A stretch of 56,342 nt of DNA. It comes from an uncultured euryarchaeote (GTDB lineage: Archaea > Thermoplasmatota > Poseidoniia > Poseidoniales > Poseidoniaceae). Under the pieces are notes generated by a model. It searched no databases and was not told the origin of the DNA. It saw only the letters and a list, made by a program, of their open reading frames with translations. The position numbers were made by a program, and so were the translations under genes. Numbering within the stretch: the stretch's first letter is position 1; each line of letters begins with the position of its first letter. The DNA is taken from contig CALBIL010000026.1 in NCBI GenBank assembly GCA_937892945.1, positions 1 through 56,342 of the forward strand, given 5' to 3'. Below, one piece after another: positions 7,651 through 14,548 of this stretch.

Positions 7651-9966
7651 ATGGGTGTCGAAAAATCAGCATACCGTCAACCGGTTACTCCTCAAGGTTT
7701 GAAAGCGATCGAAGAAGGTACGCTCACTTGGCTTGACGATGACATGTACAACAACCTGAACACAGGTGTTCTCGAACAATATTTAGAAGAAAAAAACGTG
7801 AAAGAATCGTTTGAAGTATCACATTGGAGTACACCTAAAGTACTCTACGGTATTGCGATTGGAGCAATTTTTTCCGGTGTCACTGCTTACATTGGATTGA
7901 AGCTAGGATTGGCAATCTCGGCTGCTTGGTACATCGCTTATCTTCTGGGTATGGCTCTCAAGTGGTCTCCTTCGGAAGTCAACATTGCGACCTCTGCTAC
8001 GACCGGTGCTACCCATGCTTCAACGGGTTTTATTTTCACCTTCCCTGCGATTTTCCTCTTGGCTTCCGACCCGCGTTATTTCTTAGCCGATGGCCCACTG
8101 ATTACCAATGCTGATACATTCAATTTGGCCTTTGTCGGGATTGTCGCAAGTATGTTTGCAGGTTTCCTCGGAATCATGTATTTCATTATATTTAGGCGTG
8201 TTTGGCTGGTAGAAGACCCTCTCCCATTGCCTGGTTTTGAAGCAACTCTCAAGATGTTGGATATCGCTTCCGATGTCAATACGGGTGCTGTTGAACATGC
8301 ACGTGCTTCACTGAAAACGATTGGATGGTGGACAACCATCACGATGGGTGTTTTGTTCCTCGTCGAATATCCGTTGGTATGGGCCAACGGTAAGAAAATG
8401 GCGCTTCTTGACTTTTTAGCGGAGTCCGGTCACATAGGTGATTACGGACTTGCTACCTTTTACTCGAATGGAAAAATCCACCAACCAAGTGGTATTGAAG
8501 ACGGTGTATCCCTCAATTACACCCATTGGTCTGCAGAAACAGCTTGGAATCCCTTTGCCTACACCTACATCGGTGTTGCACTCACTCCCTCGATGTTCGC
8601 TATTGGATGGTTTATGAAAACTCGAGTTGCTTTCCTTGTTAATCTTGGAACACTTGTCGGTTGGTTCTTCTTGGTGCCTTTGGTCGTTTACTTCAATTTC
8701 CCAATCTATGATGCGACCCAACAAGCAAGTATACCGATTCAAGACTATGCTGCAGGTGGATCAGCATCTTTGCAAATGATTGCATTTAGTAAATCCGTAC
8801 GTACCATTGCTATTGGCTCAATTGTCGGTGGTGGAATGTTTGGTTTGGCAAAGATGTGGAAGACCTTCGTCAATATTTTTGCAGACATCGGGGCTGCCTT
8901 CAAAGGTGAAGGAAGTCAAGAATACATGGAAGGTAAAGGTTGGTATGAATGGCCTCTCAAGCACATTCCAATCTTTATGGGTATTACGTTCCTTGCCATG
9001 ATTGTCATTTTCACAGTCGGTGGTTTTTCGGTTCTTGCCTCACTTGTCTTTGCAACTGTTTTGATTATGACGACCTTTTTGCTCGGAGCAATCGCCGTCC
9101 GTGTCATGGGGGAAACTGGAATCGAACCCGTTTCTGGAACTTCATTCATCGTTCTCCTCATGTTGTTGGGAGTATTTTTGAATGCTCAGGATCTTCTGCA
9201 ACTCGATACTCAAGATGCAGTTCTTCTGGGACTTGTTGGAACAACGGTCTTTGGTTCAGCCATCTCGATGTCGGGTACTGTCATTGGTGATTACAAGAAC
9301 AGTCTCTACATCGGTAACCGCCCGTATCACATCTCAAAAGGAAACATCATGGGTGTCATTCCTGGTGCAATTATCGGTGCAGGTGTGGCAATCTTCCTCT
9401 CAAAGCAGCTTGCAGACGGTACCATTGATTTAATGGCTCCACAAGCAAACGCCTTCGCTACCTTTTCGGTAATTTTTGCTGAAGGACAAGGAGACCTGTA
9501 TTTGTTAGCACTTGGTTTCCTTCTTGGAATGTTTGTCGAATGGGGGACTGGAATGGGTACTTCGTTCGGTCTTGGAATGTATTTAGATATTCCTCATACT
9601 CTACCGATGTTGATTGGTGGTTATTCTCGTGACAAGTGGGAAGATAAACGCCTTCGTCCCAAGATTGAAGCCATTAAAGAAAAAGAAGGAGCGACCGTCG
9701 CTGAAAAACAACGTGCACTTCTCTTGCTGAGTACCTTTATGGTCGCAGCAGGTCTACTCACTGGTGAAGCATTCTTTGGAACAGAATCCAGTATTCTCTC
9801 CTTCGTCGACACATTGGTCAGTGATCCCAACAGTCGAACATGGTACTTCGCACGAATGGGCGGGTTTATCGGACTCAATGTCTTGATTGGTGGTGGAATC
9901 TACCTCTTGTTCAAGCGTGCTGGTGTCATTGGTGGAGACAGTGTTGACGCCGTGCTCGAAAACTGA
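7651..9966 (+). CDS. OPT-family oligopeptide transporter
   Basis: A 771-aa polytopic membrane protein with the length and pattern of the oligopeptide transporter (OPT) family. The N-terminal helix pair contains GVTAYIGLKLGLAISAAWY. There are long intermembrane loops, repeated glycine-rich helices such as GAIAVRVMGETGIEPVSGT, and a C-terminal cytosolic linker (DKWEDKRLRPKIEAIKEKE). Prokaryotic members import peptides or metal chelates by cation symport. GGGTGTGA lies 5 nt before this ATG; an in-frame GTG at 7642 overlaps that ribosome site and is less likely. An EamA transporter follows 11 nt downstream, suggesting an operon. Peptide import fits a protein-degrading heterotroph, but the substrate is not shown. 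Confidence 0.9.
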   Translation: MGVEKSAYRQPVTPQGLKAIEEGTLTWLDDDMYNNLNTGVLEQYLEEKNVKESFEVSHWSTPKVLYGIAIGAIFSGVTAYIGLKLGLAISAAWYIAYLLGMALKWSPSEVNIATSATTGATHASTGFIFTFPAIFLLASDPRYFLADGPLITNADTFNLAFVGIVASMFAGFLGIMYFIIFRRVWLVEDPLPLPGFEATLKMLDIASDVNTGAVEHARASLKTIGWWTTITMGVLFLVEYPLVWANGKKMALLDFLAESGHIGDYGLATFYSNGKIHQPSGIEDGVSLNYTHWSAETAWNPFAYTYIGVALTPSMFAIGWFMKTRVAFLVNLGTLVGWFFLVPLVVYFNFPIYDATQQASIPIQDYAAGGSASLQMIAFSKSVRTIAIGSIVGGGMFGLAKMWKTFVNIFADIGAAFKGEGSQEYMEGKGWYEWPLKHIPIFMGITFLAMIVIFTVGGFSVLASLVFATVLIMTTFLLGAIAVRVMGETGIEPVSGTSFIVLLMLLGVFLNAQDLLQLDTQDAVLLGLVGTTVFGSAISMSGTVIGDYKNSLYIGNRPYHISKGNIMGVIPGAIIGAGVAIFLSKQLADGTIDLMAPQANAFATFSVIFAEGQGDLYLLALGFLLGMFVEWGTGMGTSFGLGMYLDIPHTLPMLIGGYSRDKWEDKRLRPKIEAIKEKEGATVAEKQRALLLLSTFMVAAGLLTGEAFFGTESSILSFVDTLVSDPNSRTWYFARMGGFIGLNVLIGGGIYLLFKRAGVIGGDSVDAVLEN

Positions 9967-9977
9967 GCGTGACTTGT

Positions 9978-10964
9978 ATGGAATCACCCAAGGCCCCGTT
10001 TTGGGTATGGGGCTTACTCGTAGCAGCGGTCTGTGGAGTTTCCAGCGCAGGAGCCCTCTTCCAGCATGTTGACACGGTTCCACCTCTCCTCCGTGCATCT
10101 TGGCGGCTCCAACTCACTTCGATTGTACTTGCGCCCTTTTTCATATACCAATGGCGTCAACAGAAACCTGCAATCAAGTCACGAATGTTTGAACGTAAAA
10201 CACTCCTGATTATCGCTGCGAGTGGAAGTGCATTAGCCTTGCATTTTGGTTCATGGGTTGCCAGTTTAGATGAGACTTCCTTAACCCATTCCTTGCTCTT
10301 TGTAACCGCACACCCACTCATCATTATTGTCGGCATGGGGATCCTCGCAGCATTTTTCGTCGGTCACCGACAACCAAACCGTCTGGAAGTGCTTGGTGCG
10401 TTGGTTGGTTTTTCAGGTGCTGCAATCACATTACTCGACCAAGGACATCAACAGGGCGGACATACAGTTACAATTTGGGGTGATGCACTTGCTTTCTTTG
10501 GAGCAATCTTTGTTGTTGGCTACATCATCAGTGGCAGAGTCCTTCGGGAATGGATGCCGATTTTTCTTTATGCATTCCCCGTGACACTCTTGGCATCACT
10601 TCTTCTTCTCCCCGCATCATGGGTTTTTGAACCGGATTTTTCATCTTTAGGCGTTTTTGGCTGGACAGATGCTGAATACTTCCCATGGTTTTTGGCCTTG
10701 GCTTTGATTGCAGGTTTACTCGGCCATACTGGACTGAATACCTGTTTGCGATATATTTCACCGCTTGTGATTTCAACCAGCGTCACACTTGAGCCATTAC
10801 TTGGTTCACTGATTGGATGGGCCTTCTTTGGTAGTGGAGTCCCGGGTCAGTGGACATGGGTTGGTGGCCCAATTCTTGTTGTTGGTGTCCTCTTGGTCAT
10901 CTATGGCGGAATTGATCATGATAATACGAACAATCAAACACACCCGGTGACCGGAGAAGAATGA
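9978..10964 (+). CDS. EamA/DMT-family transporter
   Basis: A drug/metabolite-transporter superfamily permease with two EamA repeats of about five helices each. The product (about 328 aa) has the repeat start WGLLVAAVCGVSSAGALFQ and the end-of-repeat pattern LGALVGFSGAAITLLD. A second repeat around FFGAIFVVGYIISGRVLR ends in LEPLLGSLIGWAFFGSG and LVVGVLLVIYGG. Members export amino acids or other small metabolites. The ATG was preferred over a GTG 9 nt upstream (9969). It lies between the OPT transporter and surE with 9-11 nt gaps, so the three are probably one transcript. Confidence 0.87.
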   Translation: MESPKAPFWVWGLLVAAVCGVSSAGALFQHVDTVPPLLRASWRLQLTSIVLAPFFIYQWRQQKPAIKSRMFERKTLLIIAASGSALALHFGSWVASLDETSLTHSLLFVTAHPLIIIVGMGILAAFFVGHRQPNRLEVLGALVGFSGAAITLLDQGHQQGGHTVTIWGDALAFFGAIFVVGYIISGRVLREWMPIFLYAFPVTLLASLLLLPASWVFEPDFSSLGVFGWTDAEYFPWFLALALIAGLLGHTGLNTCLRYISPLVISTSVTLEPLLGSLIGWAFFGSGVPGQWTWVGGPILVVGVLLVIYGGIDHDNTNNQTHPVTGEE

Positions 10965-10973
10965 GGCGTCATC

Positions 10974-11963
10974 ATGTCATCAACGAATCAGCAAGGTTGG
11001 CTTTTACTTACAAACGATGATGGTATCGAAGCACCAGGCTTTCGATTACTCGTTCAGGCTTTGAACACAGCAGGTCATAACGTGGTCGTTTTTGCTCCGC
11101 ATGAGAATAACTCAGCCGCTGGGATGCGAATCAATTTGGGCACACCGATGGAACTCCGACCGAGAGATGACTTGGTGAGCACCTGGGACCTCGACACTGA
11201 GAAAGCAGAAGCAAAATTGTTTGAATTGCAAGGTACACCTTGTGACACCATGATTGTCGCCCTCGATGGTGGCTTAGAACATGCAGTTCCTGGAATTCGT
11301 CCCCGTCTTGTCGTTTCCGGTGTCAATCTTGGTCCAAATATGTCTCAAGATTCGTATCACAGTGGAACGATGGGTGCAGCTCGTGAAGCGGGTTTGTACG
11401 GAATGCCTGCTATCGCTTCATCCTTCACTTCCTTCGATGAGGAAGGAATGGAAGTTGCCATTCGAGCAACGGTGGAATTGATCGAAGTCGCCCTTGGAGT
11501 TCTTCCAAATGAGCCAAAAAACCTCCGACGTCCAGAAGTTGACCTGAGTGCAACGCATTTGAGTCGATGGCCAGACATACCGGAACACCCCGCATGGAAA
11601 GGTGACCCAAAGTTCGCTCTTCGTACTGCATTCCAACAAGGTGAATTAATGTTGAATCTGAACGTCCCACCAGGGTGGAATGGAGAAGTTTCATCGACTC
11701 GTTTGGGTATGCGTTGGTACCGTGATGCTGTATCGTTTAGTTCTATAGAATCGGAAGAAGCGGCGACCTTTACCATTGGTGCTGCATCAATTGACCATTC
11801 AGAAGTTGCCCAAAGTGATTGTGATATTGTCGACATGGGGAAAGCCAGTGTTTCATGCTTACCGGTTTGGCCACAGACTCACCCACTTGCCCTTGATGAC
11901 CGATTATTAACATGGGCTTTACAATCGTGCCAAGGCGGTTACCCTGCCTGGCTTTACGATTGA
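10974..11963 (+). CDS. surE: SurE-type 5'/3'-nucleotidase
   Basis: Metal-dependent phosphatase acting on nucleoside 5'- and 3'-monophosphates. The N-terminus has LLLTNDDGIEAPGFRLL with metal ligands D15 and D16. The Ser of FAPHENNSAAGM, the core LVVSGVNLGPNM and HSGTMGAAREAG follow. The product is 329 aa, longer than the usual 240-260. The extra length is in the C-terminal half, which is divergent and carries no motif I recognise. The gene starts 9 nt after the EamA gene and its stop overlaps the convergent trmY stop by 10 nt. Confidence 0.9.
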   Translation: MSSTNQQGWLLLTNDDGIEAPGFRLLVQALNTAGHNVVVFAPHENNSAAGMRINLGTPMELRPRDDLVSTWDLDTEKAEAKLFELQGTPCDTMIVALDGGLEHAVPGIRPRLVVSGVNLGPNMSQDSYHSGTMGAAREAGLYGMPAIASSFTSFDEEGMEVAIRATVELIEVALGVLPNEPKNLRRPEVDLSATHLSRWPDIPEHPAWKGDPKFALRTAFQQGELMLNLNVPPGWNGEVSSTRLGMRWYRDAVSFSSIESEEAATFTIGAASIDHSEVAQSDCDIVDMGKASVSCLPVWPQTHPLALDDRLLTWALQSCQGGYPAWLYD

Positions 11964-12619
11964 GTCAGGTTGAGACTCGCTCCTTGGTCAAGCAAAAAAT
12001 GGCATACTCCAATAGCCATGTGACCTTGTAACCATGAATCTCCAAGTGACCGTAATGACATATTCTCCTTGGTAATTTCATCAGATAATGGTTTGTCATC
12101 ACTGAGTATAAATCCAATATCGATGCCAGAGATGGCAAAACTACCATGGTCACCTTCGTAACTTGAATGAGGTTTGCCTTTCAGGGGCAATGGTTCATCA
12201 TCGAGCCAGAGCCGTGGTGCAGCAGCATCAAGACAAATGATTTCGACATCGTTCCACTCAGACAATGTATGCGTGATGTCGCCCCCACTGTCAAAAATAC
12301 CATGTGAACGTTCAGTCCAATGTCCACGTGCAGGTGTTGGTAGGGTGAGTATTTTGCCGATTTGCCCGCCTACAGCACGCTCTTCTGCATGAACTCCTTT
12401 GAGCAAGGAACCTACGAACTTGATTCGTCGTGACGGCCCTGGACCTCCCATCAAATGAAGAATAACTTCAGTGTCATGTCGTATTCCATGACTTGTCAAT
12501 AAGCCAGCCATCAATGCACGAACAAGCACATCCATTCTTCCAGCACCTCCAGCCATGTCATTGAGTGGCAACTTGCCTTCTGACATCGCACGGTGTCCAA
12601 TGATTGCAAAGCGACGCAT
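11954..12619 (-). CDS. trmY: tRNA (pseudouridine-54 N1)-methyltransferase TrmY
   Basis: SPOUT-class methyltransferase that turns pseudouridine 54 of archaeal tRNAs into N1-methylpseudouridine, using S-adenosylmethionine. The 221-aa protein begins MRRFAIIGHRAMSEGKLPLND, the standard TrmY (former DUF358) opening. It contains the LHLMGGPGPSRRIKFVGS element and ends with the knot-forming region around FILSDDKPLSDEI and SLGDSWLQGHMAIGVCHFLLDQ. Length and pattern match the family end to end. It lies 9 nt behind coaBC on the same strand, suggesting co-transcription. Confidence 0.9.
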   Translation of the reverse strand: MRRFAIIGHRAMSEGKLPLNDMAGGAGRMDVLVRALMAGLLTSHGIRHDTEVILHLMGGPGPSRRIKFVGSLLKGVHAEERAVGGQIGKILTLPTPARGHWTERSHGIFDSGGDITHTLSEWNDVEIICLDAAAPRLWLDDEPLPLKGKPHSSYEGDHGSFAISGIDIGFILSDDKPLSDEITKENMSLRSLGDSWLQGHMAIGVCHFLLDQGASLNLTQS

Positions 12620-12628
12620 GATAGACCC

Positions 12629-13864
12629 TCAAATGCCTCGCTCAACAAAGGTTCGAATGGCTTCACACATCGACTGTGTATTTTCTAAGACAAAATGACT
12701 ACCGAGTGAATCCACAAGGTATCCTCTCGGTTTCTTCTGATCGCCGAGGTCTTCGAGACGGTTGGCGACAACTGCAGTCATTCCTGCTTTTTCAATTTGA
12801 GCGGTTGCACGGTAAATCAAATCTTTTTGTTTGATTCCAGATTCGAGTTTAAATCCTATTCGTACGGCGTTTTGGCAGGATTCCTTGAGTGTTTCAATGT
12901 GCTTGGTACCTTCGATGAGTTCGACATTGAGTGAGCCTTGTTGACTGGCAATTTTTCCTTCGGCAGGTTCCGCAACGAGATAGTCCAGTACAGCAGCAGT
13001 GTGAATCCAAGCATCGATTGAATCTCTGGCCAATACTTGTAATTCTTTGAGCATGGCATTCGGATCAGGTACTTTGAGAATCAATGGTAGCCATTTCAGA
13101 GCTGGAACAGAAGTCACACCAGCCACACATGTCACATCGTGACCGTGGCGGTACAAATCATCAGCAATTGCAAAACCCGTTGCTCCTGAACTGGTATTCT
13201 GAACATATCGAATATCATCAATGGGAGAGCGAGTTGCTCCTAAAGTCACCACGACATCTTTTCGATTTGGTTTACCCCGATTCATATGATGAGCAAACCG
13301 AGCCACAATTTCTTCATGGTGAGGCGTTTTCCTTTTTCCTTCATCTTCTTCACCCCAGTACACATGGATTCCATGCTTTCGAACTTCGTCGACAATATCG
13401 TCCGTTACCGGGTCCTTTGCTAAATCGAGGTGCATGCTCGGAATCATCATGACTGGACAATCACGGCTTCGTGCTACACTGAGTGCCATCATCAACGGTC
13501 CATGTTGTAATCCGTGAACATAACTTGCCATTGTATCGCGGGTAGCTGGAGCAACCAATATTCCATCGACTTCATCGAGGACTTCCATATTGCCATCCCA
13601 ATCTGTGATAACTTCACCTTGAGTTGCCCATTCAACAGCGAGTGGGGTGATAATACGTTGAGCAGAATGGGTCAACGCCACTCGAACTTTCGCTCCATGA
13701 CGACGTAATTCACGTGCTAAACGTACGGTGTCTACAGCAGCAATTCCTCCTGATACACCGAGTAAGACCGTTTGTCCAGCAAGGCTGTCGCCTCGCATGT
13801 TGACATCGGTATCACGAATCCCCATGTGTACTGGGAGAATGGTCTCCATCATGACTTCTTCCAT
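12629..13864 (-). CDS. coaBC: bifunctional phosphopantothenoylcysteine decarboxylase/phosphopantothenate-cysteine ligase
   Basis: Two consecutive steps of coenzyme A synthesis. The N-terminal flavoprotein half (CoaC) carries LLGVSGGIAAVDTVRLA, VAPATRDTMASYVHGL and MMIPSMHLDL. The C-terminal ligase half (CoaB) carries VTLGATRSPIDDIRYV with NTSSGATGFAIADDL, then IGFKLESGIKQKD and AVVANRLEDLG. The His in PSMHLDL, where bacterial CoaC has Asn, agrees with my recollection of archaeal versions and is not treated as a defect. Several in-frame starts exist (TTG at 13891, ATGs at 13864 and within the next 25 codons). The ATG at 13864 is a compromise, and the true N-terminus may be shorter. The gene is divergent from the next upstream gene. 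Confidence 0.92.
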   Translation of the reverse strand: MEEVMMETILPVHMGIRDTDVNMRGDSLAGQTVLLGVSGGIAAVDTVRLARELRRHGAKVRVALTHSAQRIITPLAVEWATQGEVITDWDGNMEVLDEVDGILVAPATRDTMASYVHGLQHGPLMMALSVARSRDCPVMMIPSMHLDLAKDPVTDDIVDEVRKHGIHVYWGEEDEGKRKTPHHEEIVARFAHHMNRGKPNRKDVVVTLGATRSPIDDIRYVQNTSSGATGFAIADDLYRHGHDVTCVAGVTSVPALKWLPLILKVPDPNAMLKELQVLARDSIDAWIHTAAVLDYLVAEPAEGKIASQQGSLNVELIEGTKHIETLKESCQNAVRIGFKLESGIKQKDLIYRATAQIEKAGMTAVVANRLEDLGDQKKPRGYLVDSLGSHFVLENTQSMCEAIRTFVERGI

Positions 13865-13922
13865 TGGGTTCTTCTCAGGTTCGTCGAGCAATCCTCAAAC
13901 ACCATGAGCAGTAGGATTCACC

Positions 13923-14546
13923 ATGGCAGGCCGAGCAGACGAGATGGTCATTGCCGGCATGAAGCCTCATACAATCGCAAACAGTGCCAATCCATTTCAT
14001 CGATTGCACAGAGGAATTACCTTTATTCTCTTTGTCGATAGTCTCATTGTTTTACTCATCGTTTCATCCATTGTCTCGGGTTTTTCAAACGGTACACAAA
14101 CCACCGTAATGGGTGTTTTAGCAGCCTTGTTAGTGATCAATTGGCTCGCTTATCGAAATAAACATCCACTTGTCTATTGGTTAGGAGCAGGCGTTATTGG
14201 ACTGGCAGGTGCATTCTTTGCCATCAACGCTCTTGCTGCACTGTACGGTTTTTTCACTGGAGATTCAATGTCATTGATTTTTGTCTTCTTATTTTCTTGG
14301 GCTATGTTTGGCTCATTTCGACGTGCTCTTTCGCATTTCCATCCCGGTTACAAAAATGCATATGCTGGTCAAGTCGAAGAAATTCCAGGCCTCGAGTTAG
14401 AACCTGGTGAAATGTTGGCAGCCTGTCCACATTGTATGGCAGTACTTGCTATCCGTCCGGACCTTCTCAATCCAAAAGACAACTGTCCTTACTGTCAACT
14501 CACATTAGTGAATCCAGAATTAGCCTCAAAGTATGAAGAGGAATGA
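13923..14546 (+). CDS. membrane protein with C-terminal zinc ribbon
   Basis: Function not recognised. The 207-aa product has about four transmembrane segments between residues 35 and 135 (for example FILFVDSLIVLLIVSSIVSG and YWLGAGVIGLAGAFFAIN). A cytosolic C-terminal domain follows with two CxxC pairs, CPHC and CPYC, spaced about 24 residues apart, as in a small zinc ribbon. The start ATG follows TAGGATTCACC. An alternative ATG 36 nt downstream gives MKPHTIANS. It is divergent from coaBC and its stop lies 2 nt from the convergent SGNH-hydrolase stop. The architecture resembles the other zinc-ribbon membrane protein in this window (21025), which may point to membrane adaptor or quality-control roles. 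That is only an inference. Confidence 0.65.
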   Translation: MAGRADEMVIAGMKPHTIANSANPFHRLHRGITFILFVDSLIVLLIVSSIVSGFSNGTQTTVMGVLAALLVINWLAYRNKHPLVYWLGAGVIGLAGAFFAINALAALYGFFTGDSMSLIFVFLFSWAMFGSFRRALSHFHPGYKNAYAGQVEEIPGLELEPGEMLAACPHCMAVLAIRPDLLNPKDNCPYCQLTLVNPELASKYEEE

Positions 14547-14548
14547 AT

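Noticed and set aside
11357-11836. 159-codon frame antisense to surE
   Set aside because: Fully covered by a well-supported gene; composition and lack of motifs indicate a codon-usage artefact.
12629-13864. CoaC half of CoaBC lacking the bacterial PxMNxxM asparagine
   Set aside because: The His at that place agrees with what I recall of archaeal enzymes, so it was not counted as a defect.
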